This document shows, piece after piece, positions 46,977 through 54,825 of a stretch of 64,000 bases of DNA. This DNA is from Pseudomonas sp. GM74. Its GTDB lineage: Bacteria; Pseudomonadota; Gammaproteobacteria; Pseudomonadales; Pseudomonadaceae. The stretch covers positions 84,200 to 148,199 of the forward strand of contig NZ_AKJG01000044.1 of the NCBI RefSeq assembly GCF_000282455.1, given 5' to 3'. The stretch's first letter is position 1; each line of letters begins with the position of its first letter. The position numbers and the translations under genes are program-made. A model generated the notes under the pieces. The model did no database searches, was not told the DNA's origin, and worked only from the letters and a program-made list of their open reading frames with translations.

Positions 46977-47972
46977 ATGTTCGAGGAAGAAAACGCGCAA
47001 TGGGGGCTGGTGCATGCCCTGGTGCTGGACGGTAAAGGCGGCGCGCGTTCGATTGCCCGGACTGAACTCGATGACTTGCAGCTGCAGGCCCATGAAAGCC
47101 TGTGGCTGCACTGGGATCGCAGTCATCCGCAAACCCGGACCTGGTTACGCAAATCCAGTGGTCTGAGCGAGTTCAGCTGTGACCTGTTACTCGAAGAAAA
47201 CACCCGTCCGCGACTTTTACAGCTTTCCGACAGCGAACTGCTGCTATTTTTGCGCGGGGTCAATCTGAATCCCGGTGCCGAGCCGGAAGACATGGTGTCG
47301 GTGCGGATCTTCGGCTCTGCCCAGCGTGTCATTTCCCTGCGTTTGCGTCCGTTGCGTGCCACTGACGAGTTGCTGGTGCAACTGTCCGAGGGCAAGGGGC
47401 CGAAAACCGCGTCCGAACTCATCCTTTGCATGGCGCAGTACCTCACCAACAAGGTGCAGGATCTGGTCAGCTGTCTTTCGGAAGTGGTCGATGAGGAAGA
47501 GGAAAAGCTGGATGCCGACGAACGGTATACTCCTGAGCACGGATCGGTTTTGCAGATTCGTCGCCGGGCGGCTGCGTTGAAGCGCTTTCTTGCTCCGCAG
47601 CGGGATATTTTCGGGCAGTTGACGCGCATCAAGTTGCCCTGGTTCGTCGAGGACGATGGCGACTACTGGAACGAATTGAACAACAGCCTGACCCGTTACC
47701 TCGAAGAGCTGGAACTGACCCGGGAGCGGGTGGGGCTGGTCCTGGAGGCGGAAGACCGTCGCTTGAGCGTGCGCATGAACCGCACGATGTATCGCTTCGG
47801 GATCATCACCGGGATCTTTTTGCCGATGAGTTTTCTGGCCGGGCTTTTGGGGATCAACGTCGGTGGAATTCCATTCTCTGCCAGCCCTTACGGCTTTCTG
47901 ATCGCCTGCCTGATGATGGTCTCGGTGGCGCTGGGGCAGTGGTGGTTGTTCCGACGTTTGCGCTGGGTCTGA
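46977..47972 (+). CDS. cmaX: CorA-like divalent cation transporter CmaX
   Basis: A 331-residue CorA/ZntB-type channel protein. A long cytoplasmic N-terminal domain leads to two C-terminal spans, with G292-I-N294 in LLGINVGGIP, the selectivity-loop motif. It is the first gene of the cmaX-crfX-cmpX-sigX-oprF block. AAAGGAG lies five bases before ATG 46977; the GTG at 46971 is disregarded. It probably moves Mg or Zn ions. Confidence 0.9.
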   Translation: MFEEENAQWGLVHALVLDGKGGARSIARTELDDLQLQAHESLWLHWDRSHPQTRTWLRKSSGLSEFSCDLLLEENTRPRLLQLSDSELLLFLRGVNLNPGAEPEDMVSVRIFGSAQRVISLRLRPLRATDELLVQLSEGKGPKTASELILCMAQYLTNKVQDLVSCLSEVVDEEEEKLDADERYTPEHGSVLQIRRRAAALKRFLAPQRDIFGQLTRIKLPWFVEDDGDYWNELNNSLTRYLEELELTRERVGLVLEAEDRRLSVRMNRTMYRFGIITGIFLPMSFLAGLLGINVGGIPFSASPYGFLIACLMMVSVALGQWWLFRRLRWV

Positions 47973-48034
47973 GGAAAACCATGTGACCCGACCAAAACTG
48001 ACCGCGTCTCCCACAGACATCACGAGAGGTGCGT

Positions 48035-48283
48035 ATGCACGATCCGTTTGAACAGTCTTTACGCGACATGCTCAACGCCTCACCGTCCACCCGGGACGAC
48101 GATGCGTGCCTGGGGCGTGTGCTGAAAACCGCCAACCGCCAGGTCGGCGCCGGTGATTTGTTCAGCCTGCTGGGGCGCTGGTTGCCCGCACTGATGATCG
48201 CCCTGAATAACGGATCGGCCCATGTCGCGCCGGTATCCCGTCTTCGTAAACCTGCTGCTCGCACTGCTGATAAGGCTGATTGA
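48035..48283 (+). CDS. crfX: CrfX protein
   Basis: An 82-residue protein of unknown function, named for its conserved position. The N-terminal half is polar, and a moderately hydrophobic helix (LFSLLGRWLPALMIALN) lies near 40-58. GAGAGG sits five bases before the ATG; the GTG six bases earlier is disregarded. It ends two bases before cmpX. Confidence 0.85.
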   Translation: MHDPFEQSLRDMLNASPSTRDDDACLGRVLKTANRQVGAGDLFSLLGRWLPALMIALNNGSAHVAPVSRLRKPAARTADKAD

Positions 48284-48285
48284 AT

Positions 48286-49110
48286 ATGGAACTTGATCTC
48301 TGGACTCAGAGCCTCGTCACTGCAATGACTGCGTTGTGGACCAAGGTTGCGAACTTCATTCCGAACCTGTTCGGCGCACTGGTTGTGCTGCTGTTGGGTT
48401 TTGTCGTGGCCAAGCTGCTCGACACCCTGCTGTCCAAACTGCTCGCCAAATTGGGCCTTGACCGCTTGATGGGGGGCACCGGCTTGACCAAATTGCTGTC
48501 CCGCGCCGGGTTGCAAGTGCCTATTTCGACCCTGATCGGCAAGATCGTCTATTGGTTCGTTCTGCTGATATTTCTGGTTTCAGCCGCAGAATCCCTTGGT
48601 CTTGAGCGAGTTTCAGCTACGCTGGACATGCTTGCGTTGTATTTGCCGAAGGTATTCGGCGCGGCGCTGGTGTTGCTGGTAGGTGTCTTGCTGGCGCAAC
48701 TGGCCAACGGTCTGGTGCGCGGAGCAGCAGAAGGCGTGGGTCTGGACTATGCTTCAGGGCTTGGTCGGATTGCCCAGGGCCTGGTGATCATCATCAGTAT
48801 TTCGGTCGCGATCAGCCAGTTGGAGGTCAAGACTGACCTGCTGAACCATGTGATCGTGATTGTGTTGATAACCGTTGGTCTGGCGGTAGCGCTGGCCATG
48901 GGGTTGGGAAGCCGGGAAATTGCCGGCCAGATTCTCGCGGGAATCTACGTGCGTGAGCTGTACCAGGTTGGGCAACAAGTGCGTGTTGGTGAGGTCGAAG
49001 GCCAGATCGAAGAGATCGGCACGGTTAAAACCACATTGCTGACCGATGAGGGTGAGCTAGTCTCTCTTTCCAATCGGATCCTCCTTGAGCAGCATGTGAG
49101 TAGCCGCTAA
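48286..49110 (+). CDS. cmpX: Small-conductance mechanosensitive channel-like protein CmpX
   Basis: A 274-residue membrane protein with an MscS-like region. There are four or more hydrophobic spans (about 20-45, 82-100, 110-135, 155-200), then a conserved pore-helix-like LAMGLGSREIAGQILAG and a short soluble tail. It is probably involved in envelope stress sensing with SigX. The ATG at 48286 is chosen over the TTG at 48280. Confidence 0.9.
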   Translation: MELDLWTQSLVTAMTALWTKVANFIPNLFGALVVLLLGFVVAKLLDTLLSKLLAKLGLDRLMGGTGLTKLLSRAGLQVPISTLIGKIVYWFVLLIFLVSAAESLGLERVSATLDMLALYLPKVFGAALVLLVGVLLAQLANGLVRGAAEGVGLDYASGLGRIAQGLVIIISISVAISQLEVKTDLLNHVIVIVLITVGLAVALAMGLGSREIAGQILAGIYVRELYQVGQQVRVGEVEGQIEEIGTVKTTLLTDEGELVSLSNRILLEQHVSSR

Positions 49111-49200
49111 CCCGGCAAACCCTGCTAATGTATGCCGCCGCAAATTGCCTGCTCACGCTGGCTGCGGCGGACATTGACCTGACTGTCGGCCCGACTTGTT

Positions 49201-49791
49201 TTGAATAAAGCCCAATCGTTATCCATGCGCTACGACCCCCGCGAGCTCTCTGATGAGGAGTTGGTCGCGCGCGCGCATACCGAGCTGTTTCACGTAACAC
49301 GTGCTTATGAAGAACTGATGCGGCGTTACCAGCGAACATTATTTAACGTGTGTGCACGTTATCTCGGGAACGATCGCGATGCAGACGATGTCTGTCAGGA
49401 GGTCATGTTGAAGGTGCTGTATGGCCTGAAGAACTTCGAAGGTAAATCGAAGTTCAAGACATGGCTATATAGCATCACGTACAACGAGTGCATCACACAG
49501 TATCGGAAGGAACGGCGAAAGCGTCGCTTGATGGACGCATTGAGTCTTGACCCCCTCGAGGAAGCGTCCGAAGAAAAGACGCCGAAACCTGAGGAAAAGG
49601 GTGGACTTGATCGCTGGTTGGTGTATGTGAACCCGATTGACCGGGAAATTCTGGTGCTACGATTTGTCGCAGAGCTGGAGTTTCAGGAGATCGCAGACAT
49701 CATGCATATGGGTTTGAGTGCAACAAAAATGCGGTACAAACGCGCTCTAGATAAATTGCGTGAGAAATTTGCAGGCATTGCTGAAACTTAG
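49201..49791 (+). CDS. sigX: ECF sigma factor SigX
   Basis: A 196-residue ECF sigma factor that controls oprF and envelope and fatty-acid genes in pseudomonads. Region 2 lies at about 40-105 (YLGNDRDADDVCQEVMLKVL) and region 4 at about 140-190, with LEFQEIADIMHMGLSATKMR. The start is TTG at 49201, in line with the known protein. The next ATG is residue 9. No anti-sigma gene is adjacent, which is usual for SigX. Confidence 0.95.
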   Translation: MNKAQSLSMRYDPRELSDEELVARAHTELFHVTRAYEELMRRYQRTLFNVCARYLGNDRDADDVCQEVMLKVLYGLKNFEGKSKFKTWLYSITYNECITQYRKERRKRRLMDALSLDPLEEASEEKTPKPEEKGGLDRWLVYVNPIDREILVLRFVAELEFQEIADIMHMGLSATKMRYKRALDKLREKFAGIAET

Positions 49792-49817
49792 TTCAGCGCA
49801 AATATCTCTTACGTGTA

Positions 49818-49839
49818 GGCAAGTTCTGTTAGACTTGCC
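49818..49839 (+). promoter_or_regulatory. Hairpin between sigX and oprF
   Basis: GGCAAGT and ACTTGCC pair around an eight-base loop in the 107-base gap. No T-run follows, so it is probably a leaky terminator or operator affecting read-through from sigX into oprF. Confidence 0.45.
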
Positions 49840-49898
49840 GCCGAGTTGTCCCCCGGTTTGCGGGACTGCTTCACAATCACCAGATGGGGATTTAACGG

Positions 49899-50942
49899 AT
49901 GAAACTGAAAAACACCTTGGGCTTGGCCATTGGTACTCTTATTGCCGCTACTTCGTTCGGCGCACTGGCACAAGGCCAAGGCGCAGTTGAAGGCGAGCTC
50001 AACTACGGGAAAAAGTACAACGACAGCATTAACAATGTTGAAGACGGCTACACTCCTGGCGCCTCCATCGGTTACTTCTTGACCGACGACGTATCGTTGA
50101 ACTTCACCTACAACAACGATGACCACACCCGTTCGAACAACAACACCGGCAACCAGAAAATCGAGGGCGACCAGTTCGGTCTGAACGCTCAGTACCACTT
50201 CAACAACGCTGGCGACGCTCTGCGTCCTTACGTTCAAGGTGGTGTCAAGCACGGCAGCATGACCAACGTAGCCGCTGACGGCCACACCGGTCGTGACCAG
50301 TCGACTTTCCTGACTGCTGGCGCTGGTCTGAAGTACTACTTCCTGGAAAACGTCTACGCTCGTGCTGGCGTAGAAGCTGACTACAAGCTGGACAACGGCC
50401 GTTGGGACTACATCCCGTCCGTAGGTCTGGGTGTTAACTTCGGTGGCGGCAACAAGCCTGTTGCTCCTGCTCCAGCTCCAGAAGTTTGCTCCGATAGCGA
50501 CAACGACGGCGTTTGCGACAACGTTGACAAGTGCCCGGACACCCCGGCCAACGTAACTGTTGACGCTGATGGCTGCCCAGCTGTTGCTGAAGTCGTTCGT
50601 GTAGAGCTGGACGTGAAGTTCGACTTCGACAAGGCTGCAGTCAAGCCAAACAGCTACGGCGACATCAAGAACCTGGCTGACTTCATGAAGCAGTACCCAT
50701 CCACCACCACTACTGTTGAAGGTCACACTGACAACGTCGGTCCTGACGCTTACAACCAGAAACTGTCCGAGCGTCGTGCAAACGCCGTTAAGCAAGTTCT
50801 GACCAACCAGTACGGTGTTGAGTCGTCCCGCGTTCAGTCCGTTGGCTACGGCGAATCCCGCCCAGTTGCTGACAACAAAACTGAAGCTGGTCGCGCTGTT
50901 AACCGTCGCGTAGAAGCGCAGGTTGAAGCTCAAGCTAAGTAA
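49899..50942 (+). CDS. oprF: Major outer-membrane porin OprF
   Basis: A 347-residue OmpA-type porin. A signal peptide is cleaved after residue 24 (GALA). An eight-strand beta-barrel spans about 25-185. A Cys-containing linker follows (CSDSDNDGVCDNVDKC), then a C-terminal peptidoglycan-binding OmpA domain with TVEGHTDNVG and QKLSERRANAV. It gives cell-shape stability and nonspecific permeability. Codon use is strongly biased, as in highly expressed genes. Confidence 0.97.
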   Translation: MKLKNTLGLAIGTLIAATSFGALAQGQGAVEGELNYGKKYNDSINNVEDGYTPGASIGYFLTDDVSLNFTYNNDDHTRSNNNTGNQKIEGDQFGLNAQYHFNNAGDALRPYVQGGVKHGSMTNVAADGHTGRDQSTFLTAGAGLKYYFLENVYARAGVEADYKLDNGRWDYIPSVGLGVNFGGGNKPVAPAPAPEVCSDSDNDGVCDNVDKCPDTPANVTVDADGCPAVAEVVRVELDVKFDFDKAAVKPNSYGDIKNLADFMKQYPSTTTTVEGHTDNVGPDAYNQKLSERRANAVKQVLTNQYGVESSRVQSVGYGESRPVADNKTEAGRAVNRRVEAQVEAQAK

Positions 50943-50958
50943 TTAGCTCGCAGCTCTG

Positions 50959-50988
50959 AAAAGCCCGGCTCAGGTCGGGCTTTTCTTT
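50959..50988 (+). terminator. Terminator after oprF
   Basis: AAAAGCCCG and CGGGCTTTT pair around a seven-base loop and are followed by CTTT. Confidence 0.85.
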
Positions 50989-51015
50989 GTCTGCGATTTG
51001 GTGAAACAGGTGAAA

Positions 51016-51780
51016 CTAAGCTGACTGATCTGCCGCCATCACAGGCATATCATGCTCCCACAGGGATTGAGTTGCACAGGCTGCCACTGCACCGATCACC
51101 AGTATGGCTGGGCTTTTCAATTGGAATCTGCAGGCAGCTTCATTCATGTCTGTGAGAGTGCTCCGACATTCCCGTTGATGGGGCAAGGAGGCGTTTTCAA
51201 TCATGGCCACGGGCGTATCTGTCGCCATCCCGCCGGCCAATAGCTGTTCATGGATTTCACCGAGCTTGGCCACTCCCATGTAAATCACCAGCGTCGTTCC
51301 GCCTTGGGCCAGTGCCTGCCAATTCAATTGGCTGTCGTCCTGGGTGTGTGCGGTGACCAGCGTGACACCGCGGGCAACACCGCGCAAAGTCAGCGGAATA
51401 TCGCATTGGGTTGCCCCTGCCAGCCCGGCAGTGATGCCGTTGACCAACTCGGCTTCGACCCCGCGCTCACGCAGCCACTGCGCCTCTTCACCGCCGCGAC
51501 CGAAAATGCACGGATCGCCGCCCTTGAGCCGCGCCACGCATTTACCCTGCCGGGCATAACGAAGCATCAGGCGATGGATGAACGCTTGCGGGGTGGAGCG
51601 GCAGCCGCCGCGCTTGCCCACCGGGATGATCCGCGCCCCGGGGCAATGCTCGAGTACCGCGACATTGACCAGATCATCGATCAGCACCACATCTGCCTCG
51701 CGCAAGGCGCGTACCGCTTTCAACGTGAGCAACTCCGGATCACCCGGGCCCGCACCTACCAGCCAGACTTTTGCACTCAT
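51016..51780 (-). CDS. cobA: Uroporphyrinogen-III C-methyltransferase
   Basis: A 254-residue SAM-dependent methyltransferase making precorrin-2, the step towards siroheme. The motif VGAGPGDPELLTLKA is at the N-terminus and VARLKGGDPCIFGRG in the centre. It is the last gene of the nir operon and supplies siroheme for NirB. The start at 51780 is the standard N-terminus; the frame upstream lies inside nasC. Confidence 0.92.
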   Translation of the reverse strand: MSAKVWLVGAGPGDPELLTLKAVRALREADVVLIDDLVNVAVLEHCPGARIIPVGKRGGCRSTPQAFIHRLMLRYARQGKCVARLKGGDPCIFGRGGEEAQWLRERGVEAELVNGITAGLAGATQCDIPLTLRGVARGVTLVTAHTQDDSQLNWQALAQGGTTLVIYMGVAKLGEIHEQLLAGGMATDTPVAMIENASLPHQRECRSTLTDMNEAACRFQLKSPAILVIGAVAACATQSLWEHDMPVMAADQSA

Positions 51781-51790
51781 AGTGTTTTCC

Positions 51791-54508
51791 TCACGAGATG
51801 ACGGTGATTGGCCGCGCAGTGGCAGCCAGCAGGCGTTTGATTTCCGGAACGCAGGACCCGCATTGCGTGCCGCAACCCAGTTCTTGCTTGAGTCCTTGCA
51901 AGTCCAGGCCACGGCTGATACCGGCGCAGATCGCGTTCTGGCCGACGTTCTTGCAATTGCACAGGATCTTGTTCGAGTTGACGGGCGCGTCGAGATTGCC
52001 CGGTGGTGCGCTCAGCGGCGCAAGCAACCAGCGCCGCAGTTGCTGGTCCGCGCGACCTTCGAGCCACAGCCCCTGCAACCAGTGTTGGGCAAGGGTTTCA
52101 CCGGCCAGTCGAATGGCGGTGATCCGGCCGTTTTCGATTCGCACGCGCTTGCCAATGGCCCGTCGAGGGTCGTCGTAAGCCAGTACCGGGCCGTCATCGA
52201 GCGCCAGGTTTTTATCGATTTCGTTCAGCAGCTCTGCCGAAGGTGCTGAAGTATTGGCAGCCCGCACAAGCAGGGCAGGGCGCTCGCGACCAACCAGACT
52301 GAGGCTGACGTAGGAAAACGCCTCACAGAGCGGTCGTAGCGTCTCAAAATGCCGTTGAATATCGCCCTCGATCAGTGCGAAAAGTTTCCAGGGCAAATCC
52401 ACCGGATCCAGACGAACGCCGCTGTGTTTAAGTTCGGGCTGTTTCGACAAAGGATCGAATGCGGGCAGGGTGAGGCTGTTCACCCCGCCCTTGAGAAAAC
52501 GGTCACCCCAATGCATCGGCAAAAAGGCTTGGCCCGGGCGCACGCTGTCATCGCTGGCAACCGCGACGATGACTGCGCCGCGCCGGCTTTTCAGGCTGAC
52601 CAGATCCCCTGGCTGCAGGCGATGGCGGCGCAGTTCGTCCGGGTGCAGGCTCAACTCCGCTTCGCTGACATGTCCGAACAACTGCGCGGCGGTGCCGGTG
52701 CGGCTCATGCCGTGCCATTGATCGCGCAGGCGACCGGTGATCAGGGTCAGCGGGAAGCGGGCATCGCGTTGCTCTTTGGCGGCGCGGTATGGGTCGGCCA
52801 CGAATTGTGCGCGCCCATTGGCAGTGGCAAATACCCCATCGACGTACAGCCGTGGCGTGCCTTCAACGGCACCCTCAGGGAAGGGCCATTGCTGCGGGCC
52901 GAGACGATCGATCAGTGCATGGCTGATACCGGACAGGTCCAGATCGCGACCTTGAGTCAGTTGTTTGTATTCGTCAAAGACCTGAGCTGGATTGTCAAAC
53001 TCAAACAGACTGGTTTGGCCGGGGCGCAGGTGTTTTTCCAGACGTTGTGCGAAATCTACGGTGATTGCCCAGTCCGGCCGCGCCTCACCCGGTGCGACGA
53101 TTGCCTGGCGTACATGGGAAATGCGTCGCTCGGAGTTAGTCACGCAACCTTCCTTTTCCCCCCAACTGGCGGCGGGCAGCAGAAGGTCAGCGAACTTCGC
53201 GGTTTCAGTGGTGCTGAAGGCTTCCTGCAACACCACGAACGGGCAGCCTTGCAAGGCTGCGCGCACGGCCGTCTGGTCCGGCATGGATTGAGCGGGGTTG
53301 GTACAGGCGATCCACAGCGCCTTGATCTTGCCGTTGCGCACTTGTTCGAACAGCTCGATCGCGGTGAGCCCGGGATTTTCCGGCAGTTGCTCGACGCCCC
53401 AGTAGGACGCCACTTGCGCACGGTGTTGCGGATTGGCGGCGTCACGGTGGCCGGGCAGCAGGTTGGACAAACTGCCGGTTTCCCGCCCGCCCATGGCATT
53501 TGGCTGACCGGTGAGGGAGAAAGGTCCGGCGCCGGGACGACCGATCTGTCCGGTGGCCAGGTGCAGATTGATCAGTGCACTGTTTTTCGCGCTGCCGGCG
53601 GTGGACTGGTTAAGCCCCATGCACCACAGCGACAGAAAGCTCGGTGATGTGCCGATCCACTCGGCGCATTGCTGCAATTGCCCGAGGCTGATTCCGCAGA
53701 GCTGCGAAACCATTTGCGGCGTGTAGTCACGCACCAGGTTTTTCAGCTCAGCCAGACCTTCGGTGTGGTCCCGGATGAAGTCACGATCGATCCAGTCTTC
53801 CCACAGCAGCAGATGCAAAATCCCATGGAACAGGGCGACATCGGTGCCAGGTAATATCGCCAGGTGCAGGTCGGCCAGATCGCAGGTATCTGTGCGACGT
53901 GGATCAATGACGATGACCTTCATCTGCGGCCGGCGGGATTTGGCGGCTTCCAGCCGGCGAAACAGTACCGGGTGGGCGTAGGCCATGTTGCTGCCGACGA
54001 TCATCACGCAATCGCTCAGTTCCAGGTCTTCGTAGCTGCAGGGCGGGGCGTCGGCACCCAGGCTGCGCTTGTAGCCGACCACTGCCGAGGACATGCACAG
54101 GCGCGAATTGCTGTCGATGTTGTTGGTACCGACCAGAGCACGTGCCAGCTTGTTGAAGGCGTAGTAGTCCTCGGTCAACAGTTGCCCGGAAATGTAGAAC
54201 GCCACGCTGTCCGGGCCATGCTCGGCGATGGTCGCGGCGAATACACTGGTGGCATGATCGAGGGCGGTATCCCAATCGGTGCGGTGACGGGCCAGGCCTT
54301 TACCGAGGCGCAGTTCGGGGTACAGCGCCCGTGCCGTCAAGTCGCCGGTCAGGTGCAGGGTCGAGCCCTTGCTGCACAGTTTGCCGAAGTTGGCCGGGTG
54401 CGTCGGGTCGCCGCTGACGCCGAGGATGTGCTCGCCGTCGTGCTCGATCAGCACGCCGCAGCCGACCCCGCAGTAACAGCAGGTGGACGCTGTGATCTGG
54501 CGGTCCAT
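51791..54508 (-). CDS. nasC: Assimilatory nitrate reductase catalytic subunit
   Basis: A 905-residue molybdopterin oxidoreductase reducing nitrate to nitrite in the cytoplasm. An N-terminal [4Fe-4S] site begins CCYCGVGC near residue 10. The molybdopterin core and dinucleotide-binding domain run to about 750. A C-terminal BFD-like [2Fe-2S] domain contains CNCKNVGQNAIC and CGTQCGSC. The start at 54508 overlaps the nirD stop by one base. The symbol follows common Pseudomonas use and varies between databases. Confidence 0.9.
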   Translation of the reverse strand: MDRQITASTCCYCGVGCGVLIEHDGEHILGVSGDPTHPANFGKLCSKGSTLHLTGDLTARALYPELRLGKGLARHRTDWDTALDHATSVFAATIAEHGPDSVAFYISGQLLTEDYYAFNKLARALVGTNNIDSNSRLCMSSAVVGYKRSLGADAPPCSYEDLELSDCVMIVGSNMAYAHPVLFRRLEAAKSRRPQMKVIVIDPRRTDTCDLADLHLAILPGTDVALFHGILHLLLWEDWIDRDFIRDHTEGLAELKNLVRDYTPQMVSQLCGISLGQLQQCAEWIGTSPSFLSLWCMGLNQSTAGSAKNSALINLHLATGQIGRPGAGPFSLTGQPNAMGGRETGSLSNLLPGHRDAANPQHRAQVASYWGVEQLPENPGLTAIELFEQVRNGKIKALWIACTNPAQSMPDQTAVRAALQGCPFVVLQEAFSTTETAKFADLLLPAASWGEKEGCVTNSERRISHVRQAIVAPGEARPDWAITVDFAQRLEKHLRPGQTSLFEFDNPAQVFDEYKQLTQGRDLDLSGISHALIDRLGPQQWPFPEGAVEGTPRLYVDGVFATANGRAQFVADPYRAAKEQRDARFPLTLITGRLRDQWHGMSRTGTAAQLFGHVSEAELSLHPDELRRHRLQPGDLVSLKSRRGAVIVAVASDDSVRPGQAFLPMHWGDRFLKGGVNSLTLPAFDPLSKQPELKHSGVRLDPVDLPWKLFALIEGDIQRHFETLRPLCEAFSYVSLSLVGRERPALLVRAANTSAPSAELLNEIDKNLALDDGPVLAYDDPRRAIGKRVRIENGRITAIRLAGETLAQHWLQGLWLEGRADQQLRRWLLAPLSAPPGNLDAPVNSNKILCNCKNVGQNAICAGISRGLDLQGLKQELGCGTQCGSCVPEIKRLLAATARPITVIS

Positions 54509-54825
54509 CAGCCTGCATCCCGCAGGGCCAGCATCACCCGGCCATTTTCCACCCGGGCGAGATGGTGGTGGGCGCAGCCGACGTCCGGGGCCTGGGCTTC
54601 GCCGCTTTCCAGGTCGATTTGCCAGTTGTGCAGCGGGCAGGCCACCCGTTTGCCGTAGATCAGACCCTGGGATAGCGGCCCGCCCTTGTGCGGGCAACGG
54701 TCGTCGAGGGCGAACACTTCGTCGTCACTGGTACGAAAAATCGCGATGTCTCCCTTTGGCCCGGCGATGATCCGTGAGCCCAGGGCATTGATCTCTTCCA
54801 GTGCGCAGATATCCAGCCAGTTCAT
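54508..54825 (-). CDS. nirD: Nitrite reductase small subunit
   Basis: A 105-residue Rieske-like NirD. The region DRCPHKGGPLS holds the first Cys-His pair and VACPLHNWQID the second, so this copy can carry a [2Fe-2S] cluster. It overlaps nirB by four bases and nasC by one, giving tight coupling. The open frame upstream to 54903 is inside nirB. Confidence 0.92.
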   Translation of the reverse strand: MNWLDICALEEINALGSRIIAGPKGDIAIFRTSDDEVFALDDRCPHKGGPLSQGLIYGKRVACPLHNWQIDLESGEAQAPDVGCAHHHLARVENGRVMLALRDAG